Positions 44,551 to 56,054 of a stretch of DNA of 64,000 nt are shown here, one piece after another. Made by a program: the position numbers and the translations under genes. The DNA is taken from NCBI GenBank assembly GCA_014155875.1, contig JACEFZ010027049.1:1-64000 (forward strand), in the 5' to 3' direction. The DNA is from Cepaea nemoralis (lineage: Eukaryota > Mollusca > Gastropoda > Stylommatophora > Helicidae). The notes under the pieces were generated by a model. That model had not been told where the DNA came from, searched no databases, and saw only the letters and a program-made list of their open reading frames with translations. Every line of letters starts with the position of its first letter. Position 1 is the stretch's first letter.

Positions 44551-46694
44551 TTATCTGCAACTGGCCTAGCAAGCCGCAGGGGATCTTCATACTATTTGTA
44601 GAAAAAGTAAGAAGTATAAACAGACTGATCCTAATGGATATAGACCCGGCAATGTTAATGCACTACGAGAGAGATCAGCGATTCACAAAATAGGCACAAT
44701 GAACGTCTGCGGTTTTAATAGTAAAGAAGAAGAACTTATAGAAACAATGAAAGAGAGGAAAATTGGGCTGGTGAGAATAGCGGACACCAGAATAAAGGGG
44801 GAAGAAAGCAAGGAGATCCACTCCAGCCAGTTACACGTTTGTCTACTATGGAGTGGAACAGCAAGAAAGGGCAAAACTCGGTGTGGGAATAGTTATTGAA
44901 CCACGGTTAGCAAGAGGAATACTAGACATAAAATATATATCAGAAAGAATCGTAACAGTGAGAATAAAAGAACAAACAATTACAACATATGTACAAATAT
45001 ACGCACCATGTAATACAAACAATAATGAGCAAGAATGCGAGGACTTCTACGAAGACATCCATTACGTGCTAAATAAAATAGATAGGCAGGACAACATCAT
45101 AGTTATGGGAGACTTCAATGCAAGACTACGACATACCAAAGCGGGCATAGAAAAAACATCTTGGAGCATTTGGAGACCAACATAATGAAAGAAATAATAA
45201 CGGAAGTAGACCGATAGAGCTATGCAGCCAAAACGACCTCTATGTAACAAATACATTCAAACACAAAGACTCACAAATATACACCTGGTATAAATGGAAT
45301 GATCTAGGTACTAAAAGCCAAATTGATTTTATATTAACAAGAAATAACAGAAAGAGAAATATATTAGATGCAAGGGCAGTGCCCAAATTAGGTATAAACA
45401 CAGACCACATAGCAGTCGTTGCTACAATAAGAATCATCAGCAGAAGGAAGCAAAGACAAGGAAAATACATGCCATGCGAATCAGTAAACTTTAAAAACCT
45501 CAAAGACGAGACAGTGAGGGAAAATTATGAAAAAGAGCTAACTGAAATCTTTCACAATCGAATTCAATGAAACACTCTACTTAGCCTTTGTCGACCAAGA
45601 AAAGGCATTTGATAGAGTAGATAGAAACAAGTTGTGGGAAATCCTTAAACAATATGGAGTGAGTACACATCTAACAAACCTATGTAGAAGCTTATACAAC
45701 AACAGTGAATGCATAGTGAGAGCAACTGGAGGACACTCAGAACCCTTCACCATAAGATCTGGAGCACGACAAGGTTGTGTCTTGTCCCCTCTCTTGTTCA
45801 TAACATAGAAAGACAACATATGTAAAGAAACCAGCCAAACAGAGACTGCAAGAACACCGCATGACGAGAACATAGAAGAAGAACCATCTGCAAATCTAAC
45901 CATTAGAGAACTCCTGTTTGCGGGCGACCAAGCACTAATAATAAAATCAGAAGCTGAATTACAAAACCGCATGAATAGTCTAAACGAAATGTGTAGGGAA
46001 CATAACATGAAAATTAGCACAAGTAAAACATAGGTACTGGCTATAATTAAAGAAGAAAAAGCAACAACGTTTTACCTAAACGAGTATCCCTTGAAACAAG
46101 TAAAAAGTTTCAAGTACCTAGGAAGTATAATATCATCAAATGGAAAATCAGAAGACGAGATGGAAAATAGATGCAATAAGGCAAACCAACTCATTGGACA
46201 AATAGCACCAATACTAATGAACAAACATGTATCAATAACTACTAAGAAAGCACTTCACAACACAATCTTCCTACCAACTCTATGTTACCAATGCCAAACA
46301 TGGACAATGACAGAAAAAGAGAAAAGAAAAATAACAACAACAGAAACGAGACTCCTGAGAAGAATACTCAATGTATCAAGAAGAGACAAGATCAGAAATG
46401 AAGAAATCAGGACTAAAGTGGGGGTTACAGCTGCACTAGATGTTATTAGAAAGCAGCAGGTCAAATGGTTTGGCCTGCAAGTAGGTTACCAACTGACAGT
46501 ATACCACAACAAGCAATGATATACAGACCAGAGGGAAGCAGAGGAAGAGGCCGATCACGTAAACGATGGACGCAGGGAATAACAGAGTCCATGGGAATCT
46601 CGATACATGAAGCCCATAAGCGGACACTCTTCCGCTGTTTATACTTCACCTCGACACCGCAAGGTACAAGAGGAACATGATGAGATGAGATGAG
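44551..46694 (+). mobile_element. L-A LINE, internally deleted, with (GATGA)n tail
   Basis: Endonuclease region 44690-45545: MNVCGFNSKEEELIETMKER, ADTRIKGEE, GVGIVIEPRLARGILDI, TYVQIYAPCNTNNNEQECED, IVMGDFNARLRHTKAGIEK, SQIDFILTRNNRKR, LGINTDHIAVVATIR (GDFN and TDH catalytic boxes intact). After a deletion near 45555 the RT continues: YLAFVDQEKAFDRVDRNKLW, SGARQGCVLSPLLF, then LLFAGDQALI (the YADD box changed to FAGD). C-terminus 46091-46680: VKSFKYLGSIISSNGKSED, WTMTEKEKRKITTTETRLLR, GRGRSRKRWTQGITESMG, TPQGTRGT. Frameshifts and stops make it inactive. It splits the exon 9 donor array. Confidence 0.92.
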
Positions 46695-46930
46695 ATCTGC
46701 CCAATTTTAGTTACCCCCGCTTCTTGTAGTAGATTTCATTGGAATAAAGAACGAGAAAATTGGTACTATAATGCATGTATTTTATTTAAATTATTACTTC
46801 CCCAATTTTAGTTCCTTCCCCTTCCCATGGTGGATTTCATTGGAATGAGTGGGCGAAGAATGGCACTATAATACAGGTATTCTATTTCAATTATTACCTA
46901 CTCAATTTTACTTCCTCTGCTTCCTGTGAT
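46695..46930 (+). repeat. Exon 9 donor minisatellite, right part (2-3 units)
   Basis: Beyond the LINE: CGCTTCTTGTAGTAGATTTC...ACTATAATGCAT|GTATTT (donor-like at 46776/46777) and CCCTTCCCATGGTGGATTTC...ACTATAATACAG|GTATTC (46876/46877), exactly 100 bp apart, then CTGCTTCCTGTGATGGGCGG. Confidence 0.9.
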
Positions 46931-47204
46931 GGGCGGTGTAAGGAGACTCCTTTTTTAGTGTCAAAGAGCTTCCCAACGGTAGACAGTTTCTCCTTATAGA
47001 GACAATGGCTATGGTCACCGACTAACAAGAAGGAAAGCATTGGCAAACTACTTTCTTTACAAATGCCTAGAAAATTACAGTAGTCAAAGAAACGTTACAT
47101 TTCGAAAGACTTGTGAACACGAGGTTCTGCAGTATACATATCATTGGATCATAATTTTGAGTTGAATTGTGTTTGAGTAAAGAACCGACATCACAACATT
47201 CGGG

Positions 47205-48300
47205 ACAATCTCATACGTGTTCTGATCTTATATGCAACATCCAACGAAGAGTCACAGAATAATGGTGCCAGTTGCAATCTTAATATATGTCCGTCTTGCT
47301 TTACCTCTGAATAACAACTGTCCACCATATCCTCTGACCACTCTTTGCTGCCGCATTCTCTCTAGACCAGTGATTCTGAACATTGTTTGGCCCGTGGCCC
47401 CCCCCCCCCTTTTTCACCATATTTTCAGAACGTCATTCCCCCCCCCCCCCCCTTTTCGTATTTTCTACCTAATAATATGGCCCGTGCCCCCCTTCATCAT
47501 ATTTTCAGAACGTCATTCGTATTTCCTACCTAAATATCGCGCCCCCGCCTGTACACAGTATACGTAATAATGGAAGCTAAATTTAATAGCACATACTACA
47601 ACAAGTCTAGACATCCACATAAAGCATGATTTGTGGGTCTACTTACTTTATAAATTGAATTTTAGAAGGGTGAGTCGTACAGAAACGTACAGATTGAAGG
47701 GAAAAACAATATCACGAAATCGGTTCTTTTATTAACGCGATCTTGAAATAATCTTAATTCCCCCCCCCCCCACCCCCCGGAAACCCTAAAATCCCCCACC
47801 CCACCTCGAGGGAGGGGGGGGGATTCCCCACCGTTTAAAACCACTGCTCTAGACCATGATAGTCTATCTGTTCTTCTACACATGCTTCCAGAGGGCCTTC
47901 ACCACAACTGCCGTTTTTCTTGATCAAATCACCTCTTAAAGATGAAGCACCGGCCAATCTGTCATTCTGATCATTTGCAACCCCACCAGGGTGTCCTGAA
48001 GAAAGGATCCAGCGAATGCTCACAACCCGCGACCTCTGAATCGATTAATGTCATTCTGCACGAAGCATGCCAGTTTTCACCTAAGACAGTATGCTTTGTG
48101 AATCAGTAACAATCACAACATGCGTATACAGTTTGTTCTCTAACCAACAGAAAGCTGCAGTAACCGCCTCCGCCTCCATTCTCATGCTATTCTTCACCTT
48201 TGTCAGCATACTGTATGAATCAGTAACAATCACAACATGCGTGTACAGTTTGTTTTCCAACCAGCGGAAAGTTGCAGTTGGTAGGCAGAGACTAAACACC
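47205..48300 (-). mobile_element. L-C LINE 3' part with RNase H, split by a hAT element
   Basis: Minus strand from 48300: EAEAVTAAFCWLENKLYTHV and VVIVTDSQSIL (RNase H core, present twice as a 105-bp tandem duplication), then SGHPGGVANDQNDRLAGASS (the C-terminal RNase H Asp in N-D-x-x-D-R-L-A), EEQIDYHGLE at 47850, and after the inserted hAT element RMRQQRVVRGYGGQLLFRGK and ARRTYIKIATGTI at 47367-47240. Confidence 0.87.
47368..47846. mobile_element. Non-autonomous hAT element (479 bp) with perfect 8-bp target duplication
   Basis: CTCTAGAC flanks it at 47360-47367 and 47847-47854. Ends CAGTGATTCTGAACATTGTT and, inverted, CAGTGGTTTTAAACGGTGG. Interior has poly-C tracts like the 18539 element and no coding capacity. 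Confidence 0.95.
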
Positions 48301-48533
48301 TATCCCTCTCTGCACTCCGGTCTACAACCTGTGATGGTCACAACTCTTCATGTACTCACACCAGTTTTCTACTATTGGACTTACTGTTCTTTTTCATAGC
48401 CATTTAAGTCACATTTTTCTCACTGCATTTGACACCTTCTTTTTATCCTGGATCAATCAGGTGCCGTCTCCACAATGAAAATTTGCTGCAATGGATCTTT
48501 TCTCAACTGTACATTCTTTCAGACTGCTGTTCA

Positions 48534-48780
48534 AGTGGCGAAGTGGTCAAGCCGTTTGACTCGTGTTCCGAAGGTTGTTGGTTCGATTCCGGGCCGCGCC
48601 CTTCGGTTTACGAGTTAAATGTTTCGGAGACTCCTGTGGGTCGTCGCTAAAAGCTACGGAGTTCGTGCATTTGTGCGACGCTTTCCGTGCTACGGAAAGA
48701 GACCGAGCCATGTGGGATAAAACCCGGTGCAATGAAGTCGACCCTGTCGACTTTTAAGCGACTTTTAAGCGACTTCTAAG
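48534..48780 (+). mobile_element. SINE B copy with target duplication and (GACTTTTAAGC)n tail
   Basis: Best preserved SINE B: GTGGCGAAGTGGTCAAGCCG, GTTGGTTCGATTCCGGGC, TCGGAGACTCCTGTGGGTCG, ACCCGGTGCAATGAAGTCGA, then three GACTTYTAAGC units. ACTGCTGTTCA (48523-48533) and ATTGCTGTTCA (48781-48791) flank it. The head has A- and B-box-like blocks for RNA polymerase III. Confidence 0.9.
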
Positions 48781-48893
48781 ATTGCTGTTCATCCACCTCT
48801 TGATGTTATCTTCCCACCTGTATCGTTATCTACTACCTCCTGCTCGCTTGCCCTCCTCCTTACCCTCTAGTTTGGTTTTTATAAAAGTGCTAT

Positions 48894-49135
48894 GTGTGTT
48901 GTGGCGAAGAGGTTACAGACGCAGTTTATAATCCCGCATACCGCGTTCGAAAAACAGCTGTGGGCGATTTGGCAGCAAACCGCCATGAGTTGGTTTTTAT
49001 ACAAGGAGATGAGAACGGGCCGTTCAGACAGCACTGGCAAACTACTGAATGTAAACTCGCTAGAAAATAAGAAACAGCCAGAAAAAGGGGGTTGATTGCG
49101 ACTTCCTGTAAAGGATATGCAACTAAATTTTGTTA
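48894..49135 (+). mobile_element. SINE A copy
   Basis: GTGGCGAAGAGGTTACAGAC, GCGTTCGAAAAACAGCTGTG, CACTGGCAAACTACTGAATG and TTCCTGTAAAGGATATGCAA. Confidence 0.9.
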
Positions 49136-49490
49136 ATGTCTTTTAAAGTACTCCAAATATTTCACTTGCCTTTTTGTTATTTTTTCATCAACTGTCTTTT
49201 CATTTCCAGTTTTATTTTTCGAACCTTTGTATTTGTTTTGTGTCCATGAAGCATGACATATTCCCTGGTAATTATCCACATCTCCAGGGCCTCTATTAGA
49301 CTTTCTAATTGCTTTTTCATTGTCCAGGCTTCCGGTTTATAAAGTCGTGTCGAATATACATATCATTTGACAATTCGCATATTTAATGCGTTGTTAATTT
49401 CTCTAGATATTAATACCGATTTCATGATGTTGAAAACATTTTTGCCATTCCTAGTCTCTTTTTTATGTTTGTTTCACTTTTTTCCATCGT
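49136..49490 (-). mobile_element. Possible LINE RT/C-terminal fragment
   Basis: Minus strand frames such as INRKPGQ and LYKPEAWTMKKQL-like sequence across a shift suggest the C-terminal domain of an L-A-like LINE. Strongly decayed. It fills the intron before exon 10. Confidence 0.4.
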
Positions 49491-49508
49491 CTGTTATTAC
49501 ATTTCCAG

Positions 49509-49823
49509 GATAGAAGAATCTTTTCTACTCCACAGCGCGTCAAAAAACTGGCACAACCGGCTTATAATTGGGGGCCTGCTCACGTTGAAAACAAAATCAA
49601 ATATTTCAAATCTATGGACAAGTTTGAAAAAGAACGCTTTGAAGCGGCCTACTTTGACTTGGACAGAGATCGTTACCTGTCGCGTAGACACGTTGACACA
49701 CGAGACATGACGGTCAGCATAAATGTAGACCCGGCGTATCCAGTCACTCAATATATACTGCCTTTGGAAGTTGTTACATATTTTCCAGTTCTCTCCCATT
49801 GGCATGAAGACGTCGTTGTCTGA
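49509..49823 (+). CDS. SLC6 transporter terminal exon 10: cytoplasmic C-terminal tail and stop
   Basis: Acceptor TTACATTTCCAG, phase 0. The frame begins DRRIFSTPQRVKKLAQPA, then YNWGPAHVENKIKYFKS and continues to the stop TGA at 49821-49823, 104 residues in all. The LAQPAYNWGPA stretch is the typical position of the L-x-P-x-x-x-WGPA motif just after TM12 in SLC6 proteins, which fixes both reading frame and identity. The rest is charged and ends EVVTYFPVLSHWHEDVVV; a terminal hydrophobic/acidic end could bind PDZ proteins, but this is inference. No AATAAA signal is evident in the next 230 bases. Confidence 0.88.
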   Translation, partial: DRRIFSTPQRVKKLAQPAYNWGPAHVENKIKYFKSMDKFEKERFEAAYFDLDRDRYLSRRHVDTRDMTVSINVDPAYPVTQYILPLEVVTYFPVLSHWHEDVVV

Positions 49824-50820
49824 TGGTTTCTTCAAAACGGTTGGGAATTTACATGTTGGACACATTTAGACGACAGATTATTAATTATCAAAAGACGGTG
49901 GCATTGCTATTACATGTGAATGTAGAAATGACTGTGTTGGTTTCGTTTCTTGATTGTTTCGTTCATTTGTTAGTTGGTTCCTTGCTTCTTTCATTTGTGG
50001 TTGGATAATTGTTGAAATTTGTCAACAACATAATTTTAACTATTAACCCAAACAAGTGATTGAATTAGCACAGTGCAAGAGCTGACTTCCGGTGGGCGCG
50101 TTCATAATAGTCGTTCTTTAAGCTATGAACAGGGTACAGAGAAGGCATCATGTCGGCAATGACATCTATTGGGTCATATCAAGCCACCGATGTGGAGGCG
50201 ATGGCAGAGGCTTGGGGGAAAGAAGCTGGCTTTTTCGCGGTTCAATGTAAGGTACAGTGGTAATGTTAGCAGATGCACCGAATGTACAATGTTCGCCTCC
50301 CGGAGGGCAGGATGTTTGTGGATAGTCACACATAGCTATGTTCCTGCGGGATACGTGAGAAAAATGAAACATCTCGGAGGTGGATATGCGACATCACTAC
50401 AAGATAAAAACGTCTGGGGTCCGTGACCCGCACGGGCCCATCCTCTAAGAGTGTCAAAGAGGTAAAGGGGTCAAAACATTCGCAACGGGGAACATTTTCT
50501 GAAGATCGCAAGCGTCTTGTCATACTTGCTCCGGGAATGAGTTCTAGTTACTTACTCTCAAGTCCAATGTATTGCTGTACATATGATTATATCCCGAAAA
50601 GCGCTGGCATCTTTCGGCGCGAGGTTGGTGTAGAGATGTCCCACCCGACCCAATTTCAAAATATTATCGCCAAGGGTAAGGTGCTGCAGAGCAGTAGCAG
50701 CCACTTCTGCTCATAAACCTGCGGGGTGTGCTGGAGCAATTTTGAAACTTCACATCTGATGTTAATGCGATAAAAGCAACAGAATAGACTTCATTGGCTA
50801 ATGTGGTGTCTTGAGAACAA
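49824..50820. other. 3' flank of the SLC6 gene; 3' UTR not resolved
   Basis: The first 200-250 bases are AT-rich and could be 3' UTR, but no AATAAA/ATTAAA signal was seen. 50070-50820 is GC-richer, open in short frames on both strands, without a recognised domain. Confidence 0.45.
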
Positions 50821-50825
50821 CACAT

Positions 50826-51235
50826 CTTAGCTGGGTGGTCTCGAGGTATGGTATCCACCTCGAGTGCTGGAGGTCCTGGGTTCAAGCCCCGGTGAGGGCC
50901 GGGATCTTTTCACGTGGCCTTCTAGTAACACAATTTGCCCTGGTCTCTGGGTAGTGAGATCGGAGGCCCGTGTGTATTGTTGAGCGCGTAAAAAATCCCC
51001 TGGCAGTTGGAAATCGAAAATGAGTGTAATTGCGCTGCCCTGGCAACAATTTCAGTTTAAAAATCTATTCAAATTTTTTTCAGGATCCTCGCCGGTGCTA
51101 CGGAGTTAATGCACTGAGCTGAGATTCTCCGGACTCAGGCTTGAGTTAGGAGTAGAACGGGACATTTATGGGTTACACCCGTGTGCCGTGATGTTGATCC
51201 GTCGACTAAACTAAAACTAAAACTAAAACTAAAAC
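50826..51235 (+). mobile_element. SINE D (tRNA-like head, (AAACT)n tail)
   Basis: Head GCTGGGTGGTCTCGAGGTAT, CCTGGGTTCAAGCCCCGGTG (a consensus-like B box GGTTCAAGCC), body with TGCGCTGCCCTGGCAACAAT, and a tail of AACTAAAACTAAAACT. About 400 bp, single copy in this window. Confidence 0.8.
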
Positions 51236-51329
51236 ATCTAACTCCACAACAAACAGGGTTAAGAAAGTACAGATCGACTACGATCAAATAATGAGCATAT
51301 CACAGGAGATATGGGATGCCTCTGATTAC

Positions 51330-51347
51330 ACCCCCCCCCCCCCCTTT
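51330..51347. repeat. Poly(C) run
   Basis: About 17 C. Confidence 0.9.
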
Positions 51348-51599
51348 CCTCAGATACCCGAAGAAGTGACCCAGCACAATCAATGCATAAACTTCGCAGC
51401 ACCGGTAGAATCCAGAAGAATGTATACAAGAACCGGAAGTGCTATAAATACTCCTGTATAACAGGTGTTCAGATGGGTAATTATACCTCGGCGGCAATAT
51501 ATTCAATCTACTCGTTTCAATGTCCACCTGCAGAGTTAAGTTAGTTGCGTATTGTTTACAGGACGTAGCGTCCGTAACCTCTCATCTGCAGAAGGATAT

Positions 51600-52921
51600 G
51601 TTTAATAGTAAACTAGTCTCATGGATTCCTTTAGTTTTTATACACTTATCAGAGAAACCAACGTAGAGGTAAAGAACAGATGTGATGCATTGTCCGATAT
51701 GGAAATATTATTTCAAGATGTCAGCGACCAATGGGAAATATTAAAGAAATCAGTCAACCAAGCTTCAGAAACAATCATCCCAAAAATAAAGATAATGGGA
51801 CGCAAGAAATGAATGACGGAAGACATCTTAAAACTCATGGGAATAAGAAGAAATAACAAAAACAACAAGGAAAAAATATGAGAGATTCACAGGAAAATTA
51901 GGAAGCTATGCAGAGACAAAAAGGAACATGGCTTGGGGAAAATTGCAAGGAAATTGAAAACCAACACAACACCCGGAATACCAAATTAATGCCTAAAAGA
52001 ATTAATGACATCACTAACAAAAGAAAAAACACATCAACAAGTTGCCTAAAAACCAAAGATGGCAAACTCATAATAGAAAAAGATCAGATTTTACATGCGT
52101 GGTCAGATAATGTGAAAGACCTTTATGGTGATACAAGAGAAGAACAGTATGATCATCGGAATAATAATGAAGGCCATCAATTTTGAAGACGGAAGTTCAG
52201 AATGTTCTTAACCATATGAAAACTGGCAAGACCCCGAGTACAGATAACATCATAACAGAAATTATCAATGCCTTAGAAGAATATGGAATAGACCAAGTCA
52301 CCAGACTGCTGAACACAATATATGATACTGGAGATATACCTCCTGAATTATGTAACTCTATATTTATTACAATCCCGAAGAAATCAGGAGCCTTGGAATG
52401 TGATCCATCCAACATTAAGTATAATGAGTCACAACACGAAGATGTTGCTGAGAATTATCATGCAAAGAGTTAGGAAGAAAATACAACCCGAAATAGGAGA
52501 AGTACAATGTGGGTTTGTAGAAGGTAAGGGCACAGTAAATGCTGTGTATATACTGAGAACAGTAATTGAACGTTCTATAGAAGTAAACAAAGATCTACAC
52601 CAGTACTTTATTGACTACACAAAGGCTTTCGATAAAGTGATACATGACAACATGATAAAGATGCTTGAAGATCTACAAATTGATGGAAAATACCTTAGAC
52701 TTGTAAAAAACATATATTGGAGACAACAAGCAGCCATCAGAATTGATAATGAAGTAGGTCAATATCAGCCTATTAAAAGAGGTGTGAGACAGGGATGTGT
52801 AATGTATCGATATCTTTTTTCCCTTTACAGTGAAAATATTTTCAGAAGTATAGAAGGTATGGAAGGAATCAACATTGGGGAATGATACATCAATAACATT
52901 AGATATGCAGATGATACAGTA
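51600..52921 (+). mobile_element. L-B-like LINE: linker and reverse transcriptase domain
   Basis: 51621-51812 reads ALSDMEILFQDVSDQWEILK; 52183 on reads VQNVLNHMKTGKTPSTDNII and GDIPPELCNSIFITIPKKSG (RT finger motifs). After a frameshift and small deletion, 52435-52885 reads QRVRKKIQPEIGEVQCGFVE, YFIDYTKAFDKVIHDNMIKM (catalytic box A, D-Y-x-K-A-F-D), GVRQGCVMYRYLFSLY (box B), then INNIRYADDTV (box C, YADD intact) just before it is cut by SINE A at 52922. Stops at 51810 and 52163 inactivate it. Confidence 0.9.
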
Positions 52922-53045
52922 TGAGTGTCGGTCGTTTAGAAAGCAATGGCAAAATACTGATCGTAAACTTGTCAAGAAGTCACAAACAGCCAATAGTACT
53001 GGGGTTGACTACGAGGCCCGGTAAAGGATATGCAACTAACTAACA
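52922..53045 (+). mobile_element. SINE A 3' half
   Basis: TGTCGGTCGTTTAGAAAGCA, ATGGCAAAATACTGATCG, GTTGACTACGAGGCCCGGTA and AAGGATATGCAACTAACTAA. It joins the RT directly after YADDTV. Confidence 0.83.
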
Positions 53046-53204
53046 CTGGTCACACTGATTCCTATGGTTCTTATGCACTTATCTGAGAAACCCTGGCGTC
53101 CAATTTACTACCGCATTATTATAAGGAATATTTTATTAATTAAACTGTCTCAAAACAGTTTCTGGCTATGGGTGAGTAATGTAATAAGCTGCATGTTCAA
53201 AAAA

Positions 53205-53495
53205 AAAATGGCGACCGACCGGTCGCTGAACTAACTGAGTTAACTTATGCAGTAATGTGTGAATGCTGGTTTTCTTGTGACTGAGGCTTCCATCAATGAT
53301 GAACTTTATTTTTCGTGGCGGATTTTGTGTTGGAATTCTGGCAGCGGCATTATGCAAAGTATACCTGTGCGGGCTGTTGGTTTGTCGAGACTCCTATCTG
53401 TTCCACTTTTCACATGTGGCAGTGAAGAGCATATTCACTGGCACAATGAACGAAGTTATAATGGCGCGACCCTTTGCCGCGAAGATGGAACCGCG

Positions 53496-53544
<49 letters not shown>

Positions 53545-53575
53545 GCAGCTAAATAACTAACTAACTAACTAACTC
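53205..53575 (+). mobile_element. SINE-like repeat G with (TAAC)n tail
   Basis: Copy of 43125-43490 in the opposite orientation: GATGAACTTTATTTTTCGTG, CGGCATTATGCAAAGTATAC, GGTTTGTCGAGACTCCTATC, CACTGGCACAATGAACGAAG, then GCGACTAACTAACTAAC to 53575. Confidence 0.78.
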
Positions 53576-54205
53576 ATCATCAAGTGCCGTGCCGGCTGGC
53601 GTAGGCGTTCATGGCTCTCCACAGATCTCGGTCTTTGGTGTTCTGGATCAACTCTGCTGATGATATTCCTCCATGCCACCGTCTCAGTCCGTCCAGCATC
53701 ATTTCTCTTGGTCTGCCTCTGCCTCTCTTCCCCTCGATCTTTCCAGTTGTCACGATGTTCTCCAATGCCTCTCTTCTCATCACATGACCAAAGAAAGATG
53801 TTTGTCTCTTTCTTATTGTTGTATATAGTGTTCTAGTTTCATTAGCCTCTTTCAGGCAATCGTTGTTAGTTACTCTGGCAGTCCAAGGAATTCGCAACAT
53901 TCGTCTTAAAAACCACATCTCTGTTGCTTATAAGTTCTTCCTAATTTGTTCATTTACATTCCAAGATTCGCTGCCATACAGCAAAACTGGTTCTATATAG
54001 CATTTTAGTACTCTCTTTCTTACATTAATTGATAGCGACTTATTGCATAAGATACTCTTCATTTTCTGAAATGCTGTCTTTGCCTGCCCTATTCTGCTCT
54101 TAATCTCTTTTGTACATCTTCCATCTGATGTTATAAGTGCCCCTAGGTATTTAAAATTATCCACTTGGTTGAGAATTTCCCCTTCTATTTCTAACTAACT
54201 AACTA
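53574..54205 (-). mobile_element. L-B LINE C-terminal part with CATCAT-type 3' end
   Basis: Two frames on the minus strand: MDNFKYLGALITSDGRCTKE, VLKCYIEPVLLYGSESWNVN (54164-53928), then after a one-base shift MWFLRRMLRIPWTARVTNND, RKRQTSFFGHVMRREALENI, RGRGRPREMMLDGLRRWHGG and the C-terminus ASRHGT. Best reference for this domain in the window. Confidence 0.9.
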
Positions 54206-54264
54206 ATGTTATAAGTGTATCACATTTTTAATGCACAGCGGAGGAAAGGGCCAGTCACTCTTAC

Positions 54265-54720
54265 TTTGTTGAGGAAAACATTGTTCAGGAAAACTCTGTT
54301 TGCGAAATCTCTGTTGAGGAAAACTCTGTTTGGGAAAACATTTCTAAGGAAAACTGTTGAAGAAAACTCTGTTTGGGAAAACTCTGTTGGGAAAAAATCT
54401 TTTGAGGAAAACTTTTGGGGAAAACTCTTTTGGGGGAAAACTCTGTTGAGGAAAACTCTGTTGGGGATAACATTGTTAAAGAAAACCCTGTTTAGGAAAA
54501 GTCTTTTGGGGAAATCTTAGTTGAGGACAACTCTGTTTGGGAAACCTCTTTTGAGGAATACTCTGTTGGGGAAAATTATGTTGAGAGAATCTCTGTTGGG
54601 AAAAACTCTTTTGAGGAAAACTGCTGGGGAAAACTCTGTTAGGGAAAACTCTATTGGGGAAAACTCTGTTGATAAAAACTGTTAAGAAATACTCTGTTGA
54701 GAAACACTCTGTTGGCGGAC
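54265..54720 (+). repeat. 15-bp minisatellite (GGAAAACTCTGTTGG type)
   Basis: About 30 units, variants GAGGAAAACTCTGTT and GGGAAAACTCTGTTG. Confidence 0.95.
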
Positions 54721-55119
54721 GACAAAGTTAGGCGTGGAACCCTAGCACCAGTGTAGCTCCCTATCAGCTACACTAGCGAGTATGGCCAGATTGGAGTAAG
54801 CGTCAGCAAAGGTCACCAAAGGGCTCATTTAGCGCAATGAGACTACTGGATATATGGTTCTTGGTCCATTACTTTAGACCTGTCGGCAATCGATGGGCGT
54901 GATGGCCAATATCCGACTAGACGCCTTTACTTCCTGAGAGATTTGCTGGTACTATTTTAGGCTGAGTCGACTCGCTGGGGGTGGTCTCATAAATCAAATA
55001 CAATTCCCGTCTCAAAGTGGATTCGAATACATTAAGATCACACGCTGGGTAGCACTCTGAGCCACCCCTTTTATCGAGTCAGAATGAAACAAACGTAATG
55101 TTTGCAACTTGTCGAGTAG

Positions 55120-55300
55120 CACGCGCGCACACAAACACACACACACACACACACATACATACTGACAGACGCACGTACAGACATATACACACATATATAG
55201 AGACTGGGAAAAGTGAGAGAGAGAGTATGTGTGAGAGAGACAGAGAGAGAAATATACACGCACACACAGTCACATGCACATAAACACGCGTACACATATT
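55120..55300. repeat. CA and GA microsatellite tracts
   Basis: (CA)n at 55133-55155, GAGA-rich 55200-55255, CACA-rich 55255-55290. Confidence 0.9.
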
Positions 55301-55302
55301 TC

Positions 55303-55475
55303 ATCATCATCATCATCTTCCATTTTTGCTATCAAGCGTCATGGGGAGGAATAACTGGCGTTCCAGAGCCCGAAGGGTGGCACTTGAGAGAGTCATTCCG
55401 TGTGAGTGTACAATGTCTTTGATGTCGTCAATCCATTTTCTTCTCGGGCGTCTTCTTGCTCTCGTCGCAGATGAT
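55303..55475 (-). mobile_element. L-E LINE 3' end, copy 1
   Basis: Minus strand reads RSSATRARRRPRRKWIDDIK, DIVHSHGMTLSSATLRALER and QLFLPMTLDSKNG, then ATGATGATG tail. Same as 56302-56500. Confidence 0.82.
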
Positions 55476-55523
55476 CTTTGAATACACACATATAGAGAGA
55501 CAAATAAAAAATGACTTTTTTCA

Positions 55524-55566
<43 letters not shown>

Positions 55567-55667
55567 ACGCGTACAATTACATACACATACACAGAAATAA
55601 GAGAGAATGAGAAAAAGAGTGTGTGTATGTGTCAGACAGACAGACAGACAGATAGACAGACAGACAG
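55524..55667. repeat. (CA)n and GACA microsatellites
   Basis: (CA)n 55524-55564 and AGAC repeats 55634-55667. Confidence 0.93.
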
Positions 55668-56054
55668 GTGGATGTTTAGTTAGGAGTTTTCTAGAAGACT
55701 ATGCGGCGTAACTCTTCAACTCCGATGCACCGGCGCTCAATTCGCATGTGCACTGAGAGTATCATGTGTCTATCGGAGAAAGGATGATTTAGAGACTGTT
55801 CACCCGACCAGGTACCAAAATACCACCTCCACAGGAACTGTGGTGTAGCGTTACCATTCCCCTCTCCAAGTCTAGACACCAGCATGGTGTGCAATCACGG
55901 ACTGGCTGTGGTTAGGCCTGAGTTGTTCATGTTGCCTTCAAAAGTTGTAGGTATTTCATTGTCAGCAGAGGAAAAAAAAATGTTAAAGGTTGTTCTAAAA
56001 AAAAAAAACATCCCCTCAAACAATTAAAGAGCTTCAAGTACTTTAGTTAAAGTT

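Noticed and set aside
50826..50905. tRNA gene at the head of SINE D
   Set aside because: Good B box, but joined to a SINE body with pentanucleotide tail.
54215..54520. Pentapeptide-like repeat protein (LRKTL blocks)
   Set aside because: The 15-bp minisatellite gives a five-residue period by arithmetic; it goes out of frame and has no support as a gene.
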